Below, piece by piece: positions 45,878-56,408 of a stretch of 64,000 nt of DNA. Each line of letters opens with the position of its first letter. Within the stretch, counting starts at the first letter, position 1. The stretch lies in contig OX638131.1 in the NCBI GenBank assembly GCA_951804985.1, positions 87,556,349 to 87,620,348 on the forward strand, in the 5' to 3' direction. The translations under genes were made by a program, and so were the position numbers. A model generated the notes under the pieces. It saw only the letters and a program-made list of their open reading frames with translations, had not been told where the DNA came from and searched no databases. This DNA is from Dryomyza anilis (lineage: Eukaryota; Arthropoda; Insecta; Diptera; Dryomyzidae).

Positions 45878-48800
45878 GTAGTGGTATTTTATAAAACTCA
45901 TTGTGAATTATTGATATGTTGAATAACTAGAATCTAAAGTGTAATTTTTACTTTGATCTTGGATTAAAATTATACTAATTATTATGGTATATTTTTGGTT
46001 ATTTCAAATTTTAGATAAAAAAAACTAAAAATATATTTATAAATAAATTTATATTTTAATTAACAATTCATATTTGAAATAAAAAATTAATGCAAAATTC
46101 GTATTTTGATAAAAAATTCATACTTGAACTATGTTTTCATGTTTGAACTCAAAATATATGAACTAAAAATTCAAAAATGAAAGTAAACTTCATATTTGAA
46201 CTAAAAATTCAAAAATGAACGTAAAATTCATATTTAAACTAAAAATTTATATTTTAACTAAAAATTCATTTTTGAACTAAAAATTCAAAAATTCATATTT
46301 GATCTAAAAATTCATATATGAATAAAAATTAATATTTGAACTAAAAATTCATATTTAAACTAAAAATTCATATTTGCACTAAGAATTCATTTTTGAACTA
46401 AAAATTCAAAAATGCACGTAAAATTCATATTTAAACTAAAAATTCATATTTGAATAAAAAATAATATTTGAACTAAAAATTCATATTTGAACTAAAAATT
46501 CCAAAATGAACGTAAAATTCATATTTGATCTAAAAATTCATGTTTGAATATTAATTTTTATTCAAACATGAATTTTTGAACTAATTTGAACTAAAAATTC
46601 TTATTTAAACTAAAAATTCAAAAATGAACGTAAAATTCATATTTAAACTAAAAATTCATATATGAACTAAAATTTCAAAAATGAACGTAAAATTCATATT
46701 TGAATTAAAAATTCATATTTTAACTAAAAATTCATATTTGAACTAAAATTCATATTTGAACTAAAAATTCATATTTGAACTAAAAATTATTATTTGCACT
46801 AAAAATTCATATATTAACATAAAATTCATATATGAACTAAAAATTAAAAATGAACATTAAATTCAGATTTGAACTAAAAATTCATATTTGAACTAAAAAT
46901 TCATATTTGAACTAAAAATTCATATTTGAACTAAAAATTCATATTTGAACTAAAAATTCATATTTGAACTAAAAATTCATATTTGAACTAAAAATTCATA
47001 TTTGAACTAAAAATTTATATTTGAACTAAACATTCATATGTTCACCAAAATTTTTATATTTGAACTAAAAACTCATATATGAACGTATAATTTATATTTT
47101 CATTAACAATTTGTATTTTTCAAATAAAAATTAATACTACTATTATAAATTCGAATTTTGACAAAAGAATTCATATTTGAACTAAAAACACAAATTTCAC
47201 CAAAAATTTTATTTTTTTACTAAATAGTTATTTTTTCACATTAATTAATATTTCCATTAAAAATGCATATTTCTATTCGTATTTATTAATTCATTCATAT
47301 TTTACGGCATAAATAGTTATGAAATCCTCTTTTCATTATGAGAGAAGTCATGTCCAAATATCAGAAAAATTTCAGGCATGAATACAAAACTGAACCATCA
47401 TAATTTCCACGTGTACAAAAACAAATTCACGTACTCAATAAATTCATTTATCTTCATTACATTTATTAATAAATTCTAACTACTTGAATGATTTAAAGTC
47501 ATACACACAGAATAGAAATTTTTTTACGACAACCAAATCTTTGCCCAACCAACTTATTCGGTTCTCTCAACCGCTTAGTCTGTTGTTATTGTCGAAATAA
47601 AAATAGTTGTAGTTGGTAAGTCTAGTTTATCAAATTCTAAATGGAGTTTGCTGATTGATAAATTAAATTCAAAATCATGTCTGTTAAATACAACCGATTG
47701 GAAGCTGAAACATGCCCGATTGGTGACTATCCAAATTAACGTATTCCACATTTCGATATTCTTTAGCGTTTGCTTTCGTGGGATTATTGAAATCAAAAAT
47801 AAATTTTATAAAAGTACAATTACAAATTAAATATTTCAATCACTACATAAATTTAAAATTAACAGAATATTTTAAATTTATGTAGTGATTGAAATATTTC
47901 ACAGAATACTTTGTATCAGGTAGTAAATTCCACTTATTTGAAATCAGAGACGGGACTTTGTAATTGAGAATTGATTTTGAATTGAGCAAAACAAATTCTA
48001 TTTCAAAAATAAAAAATTAGAATTGAAGCAAAGTAATTCACTTCAAAAAAAATATAAATAAATTTGAAATTTTATTTCAATTCAAATTTGTTTTGAAATA
48101 AATTGAGCAACGTATTTCAAATTAAAAAAAGTTGAATTATATATACTCAATTCAACTTATTGCTTAGAAATAAACAATGCCATCAAATGAATTAAATTGA
48201 TTTGAATTGAATTGAATTTATTTGAATTAATTTGAATTTTAGTAGAGCGCCCTGCAGTAAAAGTTCAAGTGGTGATAATTTTAATGTGAAATTCGCACTC
48301 TGATGCAACATTGGACATTTTTTGTTTATTCCAATGTATACAAATTCACATCCTGATGCGTCTTTGGAATGGGATTACAGAAGCACCCAATGCGTAAGTG
48401 AAACTTTTTTTGGATGAAATTGTTTGGGATGTGGTCAGAACCAATTTGTCCAAAACAGTTTCCAATGACGCAAGTGGGTTATGGCCAACTCCCAATGGAA
48501 CCTATTTATTCAAAAAAATGTTCACTGACGCTAGCGTGTTCTGGCCAAATCGCAATGGTACCTATTTCTCCAAAAATAATTACCAATGACGCAAGTGTGT
48601 TCTGGCCAAATCCCAATGGAACCAATTTGTCCAAAAAAAGTGTCCAATGACGCAAGTTGGTTCTAGCCAAATCCCAATGGAACCAATTTGTCCAAAAAAA
48701 TGTCCAATGACGCAAGTGTGTTCTGGCCAAATCCCAATGGAACCTATTTATTCAAAAAAATGTCCAATAACGTAGTTGGGTTCTGTCCAAATCCCAATGG

Positions 48801-51800
48801 AACCTATTTGTCAAAAAAAAAAAGTCAAATGACGGATCTAGATGCGTATCTGGTCCCACATGAAGGGATTCACCCAAAAAAATAATATGTAGCTGATTGG
48901 TTCAGATTCAACAAAAAACGTCGAATGATTCACCTAGATGCGAATCTATGCCCCTTAAAACAGATTCAAATATGCTGGCCCGGCTGCAACAGATTTACCG
49001 AAAAATATCCTATGATGCACCTGGATGCAATTCTGTGTCATTGAAATACATTCTAGCCGAAATGTAATACGTGCAACTTCAATATCAATGCTTTTGTATT
49101 TTAAATACTTAGAATTGATCAATTCCAATTCATGTTTGTTGAATTGGAATTGATCAATGCCAATTTATAAAATTTGAATTGAATAAAAGTATTTCACTTC
49201 AAATTTTTTTGGAATTGGAATTTGTTTACTCAATTCAAATGAAATGTTTCTCGAATTGAAATACTTTTTTCAAATGCCATATAAATAATTAGAAATGAAA
49301 GTATTTGAAAACAATTTCAATTCATAAACAAATTTAATTTGAAAAATAATAAATTAGTCCCGTCACTGTTTGAAATATCGTATTTAATGTATGTAAGTAT
49401 TTATACAAATTAAAGTATACAAAATGTTGTTCGCATAATTTAATATTAAAAACATTATAAATACAATGCAACTTTTAATTTCTTCATTATTATTACTATC
49501 AGTTTTTTTTTCTTTTAATTTATCAGCACAGTGCCACCACATAAATACATAAATTAAATAGAAATAATTAAATTCATGAATGGGACAGCATCCCAAGCGA
49601 ATGATGTCAGCAATTGCAGGATTGTTTTCCAACAACATCAGCTAATTTTCGCATTTCATTGGAATTTCCCCCGAATCACAATAGAATAAAATACGAAACA
49701 TACGCAAATGTTAATTAAAATGTTGGCAAAAAGTATTCTTATGAAAAGTGCTACTTACGCATAAGAGACAAATAAATACGTATTACATTCATTCATAAAT
49801 TAAATGTGGTTTTTTGCCAAATAATCCTTGTCCTTGTGATTTATGGTTGTAGCACACATATATTAATTGTTTTACCCTTCAGTTATAAATAAAAATAAAA
49901 AATAATATTATCATTCAAATTACGAGCATTAAGATATAAATATTTGTTCTTACAATTTGTACTTTTATTCTTTATATATCGTCGTTATAGAACAAAAAGT
50001 CACCAAATATATTTTTATGAAAAAGTTAAATTTCGAGTTTGTTGATTAATATTATAAAAAGTAATTGATACATTTTTAAAGTTGAAATATCAATTGTTAG
50101 ATTTTACATTTTTTTCACATGTGGTAAAAAAATTGAGATCACCGATTAACAATTGACAGATATATAAAGATTTTAGTAAATGAATATTTGGCATTTTGAA
50201 AATGGCATTTTGGTGACTTTTTGTTCTACAACGACGATATATTTTATTATTCTACAATTCACACTGTAGCTCTATCGTTTTATTTAATGCATATTTTGTA
50301 ACTTCTAAAATATTTCTCAACAGCCAAAGCAACAATAATCCCTACTACAACAATGAGCTGGAGGAAGTCCCCGATGAAATCTTAATGGAGCTCATGGCAC
50401 GTTTTGGCCAGACCATTATGCGGGCACGCAATGATTTGGAAAAGTAAGTTCAACTTTGACGTTCAATATTTAATTGGCTTTGGTAACTGTTAATTAAGTG
50501 GTCACTACATGGGGGAATAGTTTTACTTGAGTATATTTCATAGATTTGATTATTTGTGTCTCTTAAGTGCACAAATTGAAGTGTTAAAGAAAGCGTATTA
50601 TGTAGTTTACGAACTAATAAATTAATAATTTAAAAATCGTTTATATTTTAAGGTTTCTTAATACTCTTTTGTATTGTTTTTTTTTTAGTATAGTTATTGT
50701 GTACATTTTGAGTATTTTTCGAAACCAAGTGAATGGTGTATGGAGCAAAGTAATTAGCAGTTGCATATCGTTATTTAGATATTTATTTTTCTAAACATTT
50801 TCATTATACCCTACACCTATGAGTACAGGATATATTAACTTTGTGCATATATTGTAACGCCCCTTAGGAGGCGTGTCCGGTATGGAAAAGTATATATATT
50901 CTTGATCAGCATCACTACCCGAGTCCGTTTAGCCATGTCCGTCTGTCTGTCTGTCCGTCTGTCCGTCTTGCTGTCTTGCTGTCCGAATACAGAATAACTT
51001 GAGAAATACTGATCAGAATGCGATGAAATTTCGTCTCAATATATTTTAGCCAAAAGTAGGAACTGAGTTTGAAAATGAGCCAAATCGGTCAACGGACACG
51101 TCCACCTCCCATAAAAGTCACTTTTATATAACTCTTTCGGAACTAATAACTCGAAAAGTATTCAAGGTATAGTTATAAAATTTAAAGGGTGTTGTTAGAA
51201 TTCACCTATAAATATGTGTTCCAAAAATGGGTGTGATCCACCCACTTTTTTTTTATTATTTCCCGGGTTTTCATAGTGGAAATTTGATCCGTAAATTATT
51301 AAAATCAAATCTATGAAATATTAGCTTTTCATAATTTTAAATATAGGCGTGGTCCGCCCAATTATATTTTTAATTTTTTTTTGTTATTTGTTTATACCAT
51401 GGTTGAAGTATATACAGGTTAGTTCATCTAGACAGTTAGTTGGCATACACTATGCTGAGAATGTCAATAAGAAAATTTAAAAAACACAAATATTAAATGT
51501 CAATTTTAACTTTATTTCAAGGTTTTATTTTTTGCACTTTAAATTGGCTAATTTATTAAAATTTCACACCACAAATTCACTTTTAAAACTTTAGTTATAC
51601 ATTGACTGCTTGGAAATTACCAATGTGTTGTAATTTATTTATTTTAAAATATTGAGTTTCAATTTTTTTATGAATTTGTAAACAAAGCATTGATGTTTTG
51701 TTTTAAATTTTTCGTAAACAAAAGTTGAGTCTTTCAAACAGTTTTCAAAAAAAAGTAAATGGCGACTGAATTTTGAAAGATGACTTAACCTGTATATACT

Positions 51801-53208
51801 TCAACCATGGTTTATACTTTTACATAAATTATTTAATTTATGGGGATATAAGACGTAAATTTCTGATATATGAATAATATTCTGAGGGTGGGGAGGTTCA
51901 GCATAATTAAAAACTTTAAAATTAAGGTATGCAATTAGATATCCCACATTAATATCCCCACCAACGGTGTAGGGTATTCCATAGTCGGGCCCGACCGACT
52001 ATAAAAATCCGCCCCATGTGAGCGAACTTACCCATGTGACCTAACTTTCCCAACTCGTTTTAAATTATCTTGGTTTCTACATTCTGATCTTCGTTGTTAT
52101 TAGTTTCGAGATTTTAAATTTCGAATTAACGTACTTGACCTAGATTTGTCAAATAGCTACAAATTAAAAGAAGACTTACCTTTTAGATGTGTTTTTTGAT
52201 TTATATATTTTATTATTATTTATTTGCATTCAAATTACATATACTTTTCATGTAACTTTTTTTCATGATGATAATAAATATTTTCGATATTTTTTTACTC
52301 AAATTTTGATCATTTTATGTATTGGTTAATACACCAACCATTTTGCAATCATCACTTTTATCACAGACACAAACCAATAAAAAAAACAAAAATTACACGG
52401 CGAATTGCACGAAAGAGGATGCTGCAGCAGAACAACAACTCACTGCGGCAGGGGCTCCATTGCAATGTTTTCTTTTTGCAATTGTTTAAACATTTTCAAT
52501 TAATTTATGAAAAATGTACACTATTTGTTTCAATAACACATTAGAAACACTTGCGCACAATTTTTAATATTTATTTCATATATTGTATTATTGAATATAA
52601 TTTTAAACACAAACTAAGTTTCACACATTTCTATTGAATTATTTTGATCAAGATTATTTTACTCAAACAAATCACATTTCCATACATAAAACATGTATAT
52701 TTTAATTATAATATATTTTAACTATTATTGTAAATTTAAACACATTTCAAATAGTTTATCAACCGATATTTAATTTTTTATTACCATCAGCAAAATGTGC
52801 TGCAAATACCAAAACGTCAAATAACTTAAATGAGCAAAAGGCGTTGCCAGTTGTAAATTTTTTGTTAAATTATTTAAAATCCATTTTTAAAATTGAAAAT
52901 TTTAAAATGTTACTAATAAACTTATTTTAAACTAAATTTACCCAAAATGTTTTATGTCTTTCGTAATATATATCCTTCGTAATACAAAAAATCTTATTTA
53001 AAAAATATATATTTTTATAATATTTAAAAAAATCTATATTTCGTAACTCTTTTTACATATCTTCTCTTTCAGCTCAAAACGCACAGTTGATTTTGGTCTG
53101 GCCCGTGGCTATTCCGGCACACAAGAGGCGAAACATCGCATGGGCCTGGCTGCTGCCAATTTCCCCGGTGGTCCCGGCCGGAGGAGGCGTTCGGAAACCG
53201 AGGCTTAA
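45783..53208 (+). CDS. Dh31: Diuretic hormone 31 (DH31) preprohormone, three coding exons
   Basis: Joining 45783-45877, 50324-50443 and 53073-53208 gives 116 codons plus TAA, with GT/AG at every junction and both introns in phase 2. Drosophila Dh31 also encodes 116 residues. Residues 1-27 are a signal peptide (hydrophobic [12 protein letters not shown] core, cleavage after AEA), 28-73 an acidic propeptide ([13 protein letters not shown]), 74-75 the Lys-Arg cleavage site, 76-106 the hormone, Gly107 the amide donor, and 108-111 four Arg; SETEA closes the chain. The hormone begins [12 protein letters not shown] and ends AAANFPGGP, the calcitonin-like DH31 family. In flies DH31 is secreted by neurons and gut endocrine cells and acts on a family B GPCR raising cAMP, with roles in fluid secretion, gut movement and sleep/clock output. 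The first of two adjacent ATGs was taken as the start. Confidence 0.97.
46030..47190. repeat. 19-bp minisatellite (ATTCATATTTGAACTAAAA) in intron 2
   Basis: About 55-60 units of 19 bp starting about 150 bases after exon 2. The centre (46860-47030) has nine nearly identical units, while both edges are diverged, the usual pattern of an array renewed from its middle. The reverse complement, TTTTTAGTTCAAATATGAA, agrees at 15 of 19 positions with the unit at 17741-18520. Confidence 0.92.
47504..47620 (+). mobile_element. MITE family A, left-end fragment in intron 2
   Basis: Starts CACACAGAATAGAAATTTTT and continues through CCAACTTATTCGGTTCTCTC and AACCGCTTAGTC, then stops matching after GTTGTAGTT. 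The right two-thirds are absent. Confidence 0.75.
47829..47899. repeat. Perfect 31-bp palindrome with 9-nt loop
   Basis: Arm 47829-47859 (starting AAATATTTCAATCACTACAT) is repeated exactly in reverse complement at 47869-47899. It lies 45 bases before the hAT-like element. If transcribed it would form a strong hairpin inside the Dh31 pre-mRNA. Confidence 0.9.
47945..49368. mobile_element. 1.42-kb hAT-like non-autonomous element
   Basis: Exact 8-bp target duplications TTTGAAAT lie at 47937-47944 and 49369-49376. The termini are CAGAGACGGGACT and, in reverse complement at the right, CAGTGACGGGACT; a CAGNG start and 8-bp duplications are the signature of hAT transposons. Subterminal regions on both sides are rich in TTGAATTGAATT-type repeats, and the centre is a 60-bp minisatellite. 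No transposase frame or remnant was recognised, so it needs an enzyme from elsewhere. Confidence 0.9.
48400..48835. repeat. 60-bp minisatellite inside the hAT-like element
   Basis: About seven units with the core CAATGACGCAAGTGTGTTCT and GCCAAATCCCAATGGAACC repeat at an exact 60-bp spacing (one unit 61). Because 60 is divisible by three, frames stay open on both strands and give repeating peptides such as [10 protein letters not shown]. These are a consequence of the repeat and not evidence for a protein. Confidence 0.9.
50324..50443 (+). other. Dh31: Dh31 exon 3: acidic propeptide
   Basis: 120 bases from CAACAG to GGAAAA|GTAAGT. It completes codon 32 (Ser), encodes residues 33-71 and begins codon 72 (Asn). 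The segment is Asn-rich at first ([10 protein letters not shown]), then acidic and amphipathic. The donor matches the consensus perfectly. Confidence 0.95.
50814..52060 (+). mobile_element. Dispersed repeat family G, copy 1 (interrupted)
   Basis: Starts TATACCCTACACC and ends near CCCAACTCGTTT, with CTTGATCAGCATCAC, a TGTC/CGTC run (50936-50985), GGGCGTGGTCCG-type motifs and GTCGGGCCCGACCGAC. The CCATGG MITE at 51397-51810 splits it. An uninterrupted inverse copy is at 54389-54973. Similar GATCAGCATCA...CCATGTCCGTCTGTC sequences are scattered widely in fly genomes; I cannot name the family with certainty. No coding frame. Confidence 0.75.
51397..51810 (+). mobile_element. CCATGG MITE family, copy 2 (complete, nested)
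   Basis: A 414-bp element with inverted termini of about 33 bp beginning CCATGGTTGAAGTATATA at both ends, nearly identical. The flanks share TTTATA (51391-51396 and 51811-51816). The paralogous uninterrupted site in repeat G copy 2 (around 54540) has only one such TATA-containing stretch, so the insertion and its duplication are directly visible. No coding frame. Confidence 0.9.
52095..52145. mobile_element. Terminal fragment related to the 30.8-kb foldback element
   Basis: TTAGTTTCGAGATTTTAAAT followed by TTCGAATTAACGTAC resembles the right end of the element at 30032-30811 (TTAGTTTCGATATTTTAAAT, TTCGACTTATCGTACC). Only about 50 bases are present. Confidence 0.5.
52315..52880 (+). mobile_element. 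Dispersed repeat family H, copy 1
   Basis: Aligned over about 550 bases with 55239-55765: CACTTTTATCACAGACACAA, CACGGCGAATTGCA, CTCAAACAAATCACATTTCC and GCAAAAGGCGTTGCCAGTTG are shared, with many single-base differences. No terminal repeats or coding frame were recognised, so its class is unknown. Confidence 0.65.
53073..53208 (+). other. Dh31: Dh31 exon 4: cleavage site, hormone and stop
   Basis: It starts after CTTTCAG, completes Asn72, and encodes SKR, the 31-residue hormone, GRRRR and SETEA, then TAA at 53206-53208. The whole bioactive peptide lies in this exon, so it cannot be split by alternative splicing of the introns seen. Confidence 0.97.
53083..53175 (+). other. Dh31: Mature DH31 peptide coding segment
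   Basis: 31 codons from Thr (ACA, 53083) to Pro (CCC, 53173-53175), followed by GGC for the amide glycine. It is expected to be released by prohormone convertase and carboxypeptidase at KR and RRRR and amidated. Compared with the Drosophila peptide as I recall it, the only change is Pro for Ala at position 28 (codon CCC at 53164-53166). Confidence 0.93.
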
Positions 53209-53711
53209 ATCAATCAAGCTTAAAGACAACAACCACCACCCAAAAAAAAACTGATCTTTTTCCCAATGAAATTTGAAATTATTTATTTAATTTTATTTTA
53301 TGCATTTTAATTTATATAAGTTTATTAAAGAAGCATGTAGTTATAGCGCTGCTATAATATTGTATATAATACAGTTATATATTATGAATTATAAAAAATA
53401 ATTACAAATCAAAAAAATATTTATATAAACTGTTAAAATGTTGCTCGCAAAGTTTAGAAAAAAGCACAAAAATATAAACTAAAAATATTTATATTATTTA
53501 TTACCTATTATGCATCCGTATTAAAGGGTGTACAAAAAAAACCTTAAAGTTTTCAACACAACAACAAAAAAAAATCTTTCAGTAGGTATGTTAGGATTAA
53601 AAGCAAACATTGAAGGGCCCCCGAAATAAAATCATCTACTATTTATCACTCAAACTAAATTAAGCATATTTAACTAAATGTATAAAAAAAAATCAAAAAA
53701 TATACAATAAA
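53209..53711 (+). terminator. Dh31: Dh31 3' untranslated region and poly(A) signals
   Basis: After the stop codon the sequence becomes AT-rich. Canonical AATAAA signals occur at 53625-53630 and 53706-53711. Which is used cannot be told from sequence; either gives a 3' UTR of about 430-520 bases. Confidence 0.6.
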
Positions 53712-53762
53712 ATTTTAAACAAATCACTAATAAATGTTTAACTGTTTTTTATTTGGATAAGA

Positions 53763-53803
53763 AGAAAATTTTCTAATAATAAAAAATTATTAGAAAATTT
53801 TCT
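53763..53803. repeat. Perfect 18-bp hairpin after the Dh31 poly(A) site
   Basis: AGAAAATTTTCTAATAAT and its exact inverse are separated by five A residues. It lies about 50 bases beyond the last AATAAA. The AGAAAATTTTCT part is itself a palindrome. Confidence 0.85.
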
Positions 53804-54388
53804 TTTAGTCAAGTTTGAAGTTTATTTGAAAAAGATCTTTAAAACATAGACATTTTAAATGATTTTAATTTTATTACAATCACTAATATAGATTATAAGT
53901 TTAACAAAACAAATATTAATTGAAAGGCACAAATTTTAATGTTTAAAAATATTTATTATAAATCAAAATATTAATATATATAAAAATTATACAAATGATT
54001 CCTAGCAAAATTACTATTCAAACTGTTTGTAGCATGTGCTGATATTGCTTTCAGATCCGAGCATTTATTGTAAATATTTAACAGATCATCGGTGTCTATA
54101 TAATAAAAATATAACTATTAATTAGAAAAACTTTCAAATGTGTGTGTTTTATTTAAAAATTTGCGAATTAAGTAAATTAAGATTGGAAAGGTTTGTAAAC
54201 CCGAATTGTGTAGAAAAATTCAGTATTTAATGTTTTGAAAATACAGATATCTGAAAGGGGTAAGCGAAAAAATAGAAACTGTTAATATACGCAATTCTTC
54301 CAGGACAATTATTTCCCTAGTCAAATAATTCCCGTACAATTATTTCCCGAGAAAATTCTTTCCTACACACAGAAAAAATACTATATAA
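53804..54388. other. AT-rich sequence after Dh31
   Basis: Nothing recognised apart from short CAATTATTTCCC repeats near 54303-54345. Confidence 0.5.
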
Positions 54389-54973
54389 AAACGAGTTGGG
54401 AAAGTTAGTTACATGGGTAAGTTCGGTCACATGGGGCGGACTTTTATAGTCGGTCGGGCCCGACTATGGAATACCCTACACCATTGGTTATAAGAAATTT
54501 ACATCTTATATCCCCATAATTTAAAAAATTGATATAAAAGTATAAAAAACTAATATAAAAAATTAGAAAAATGTAAATGGGCGGACCACGCCTATATTCA
54601 AACATATTGTAAGGATAATATTTCATAGATTTGATTTTAATAATTTACGGTTCAAATTTCCACTATGAAAACCCGGGAAATAATGAAAAAAAAGGTGGCC
54701 GGATCACGCCTATTTTTGGAACACATATTTTTGTATGAATTATAACAATATGTTTTAAATTTTATAACTATATCTCTAATACTTTTCGAGTTATTAGTTC
54801 CTAAAGAGTTATATAAAAGTGACTTGTATGGGAGGTGGGCGTGTCCGTTGACCGATTTGGCTCATTTTCAAACTCAGTTCCTACTTTTGGCTGAAATATA
54901 TTGAGACGAAATTTCATCACATTCTGATCAGTATTTCTCAAGTTTTTCTGTATTCGGACAGCAAGGCGGACAT
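54389..54973 (-). mobile_element. Dispersed repeat family G, copy 2
   Basis: Inverse orientation of the copy in intron 3, with AACGAGTTGGGAAAGTTAG at its left and TGTATTCGGACAGCAAGGC at its right edge. It has no MITE insertion and so provides the empty site for copy 1. The TGTC/CGTC run of copy 1 is missing here. No coding frame. Confidence 0.75.
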
Positions 54974-55238
54974 GTTTCTCTATTTTCTCATTTCACGTCT
55001 GCGCGGGTTGCAGTTTTTAGTTTCGTAGCACGCACGAGGGCAGGTACCGAGAATAGTGCAAAGCATCACTCGTTGCGACGGGATGTGTTGTAAAAAAAAT
55101 GTGATGCCCGAGTGCAGTGTCTGCGTAAAACAAATTTGCTCGTCAGTGTATGAAGAAAGGGGCATGTGCGGGCGCACGCACACGGGCATTTCCGATCTCT
55201 GATTATTACTCATATTTAGATCATTATATAAATATTGT
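54974..55238. other. GC-rich 265-bp segment between two repeats
   Basis: Markedly richer in G and C than anything nearby (GCGGGCGCACGCACACGGGC type at 55160-55185). It contributes to a 148-codon minus-strand frame running into repeat H, with no recognisable domain. It may be a captured or foreign segment within a larger transposon that includes G and H. Function unknown. Confidence 0.4.
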
Positions 55239-55765
55239 GCTGATTGATACCCCAACCAGTTCTTAATCAACACTTTTATCACAGACACAAACCAAATAAA
55301 AAAAATACACGGCGAATTGCATGAAATGGATGCTACGGCAATAAATATTTTACTTGTAAAATGTTTTCTTATTGCAATTGTTTTAACTTTATTTATGAAA
55401 ATATACACTATACATTTTAAAAACACATTATAAACACTCGTGCTCGATTCCTTAACATTTATTTCAGTTATTAGATTACTAAATATTATTTAAACACTTT
55501 AAACAAAAACTTTTAATGCATTTCTATTAAATTATTTCACTCAAACGAATCACATTTCCATACGTAAAACAAACATTGCACTTTAATATTTATATATTTG
55601 AGCTTTAATTGTAAATTTAACCACATTTCGAATAGTTTATCAACAGATATTTAATTTTTTATTGCCGGCAGAAAAATGTGCTGCATTTGCGAAAGCGAAA
55701 TGTGCAATGTGGGTTGCAAAAGGCGTTGCCAGTTGTTACATTTTGGTTAAATTTTTTAAAATGCA
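55239..55765 (+). mobile_element. Dispersed repeat family H, copy 2
   Basis: Second copy of the repeat at 52315-52880 in the same orientation, with the same block order and ending at AAAAGGCGTTGCCAGTTGTT. No coding frame. Confidence 0.65.
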
Positions 55766-56408
55766 TGTTTGAACTTAAAAACTATAAAATTATCTTTTTT
55801 TTTATTTGTTATGTAATTTTAATTTTTAAACATGTTCAGCTAAATTTTAATAAACTTTCATGGAAAATAAAAATTCGTATTGTAAGAAAGATTTGAAATG
55901 AAAAAGAAGGTAATGGATTTTTGAATATGCAGCATTTTTTATATCAAATAAGGTTTTTGCAATAACTGACTTTGACAAATTTTTAAATTTTCTTAATGAA
56001 AGTTGACTGATTAACTTATTTCGATGTATGATTTCGTTTAGTTTTTTAATTAAAATTACAAAATCAATTTCTGAAATACAACAACAAACCGATCCAACGA
56101 ATCAATTCGATTTCGATGTTATTTCAAAGAACAAAAGATTTAAAAATAGTTATCACATCTCGTAACGATTTCGCCGAAAAAAATCGACATTGTCAAAACT
56201 TTTCAATATAAAAAATAAATATATCACGAGACAGATAAATTTTTTCCGAATTCATATCCAAAGATTATTTCTTTGAAGAATTCATGATGATTTGAAATCA
56301 AGACAATGATGTTTTTTTTTTTTTGAAAATTTTGATTATTAATTTCCAAAAGAAGAATTCATAATTGTACAATTTAAGTTTCAAAAAGTCAGTATATAGC
56401 TTTATTTA
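55766..56408. other. AT-rich intergenic sequence
   Basis: No repeat boundaries, RNA gene or supported reading frame seen. Confidence 0.5.

Larger units (their letters stand above)
45878..50323 (+). other. Dh31: Dh31 intron 2
   Basis: 4,446 bases between GTAGTG and TTTCTCAACAG. It holds a 19-bp minisatellite, a family A MITE fragment, a perfect 31-bp palindrome and a hAT-like element, listed separately. The remainder (about 49380-50320) is AT-rich unique sequence; the motif AACAAAAAGTCACCAAA near 49992 has its inverse near 50211. Confidence 0.9.
50444..53072 (+). other. Dh31: Dh31 intron 3
   Basis: 2,629 bases between GTAAGT and CTTCTCTTTCAG. It is mostly occupied by a dispersed repeat (family G) with a MITE nested inside it and by repeat family H. 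Confidence 0.95.

Noticed and set aside
48398..48885. Overlapping frames encoding a repeating FWPNPNGT peptide on + and a counterpart on -
   Set aside because: The 60-bp tandem unit is divisible by three, so frames remain open on both strands by arithmetic; the array is inside a non-coding transposon.
54980..55426. 148-codon minus-strand reading frame, among the longest in the window
   Set aside because: It crosses the border between a GC-rich segment and repeat H, has no recognisable domain or splice context, and its repeat part is not open in the other H copy.
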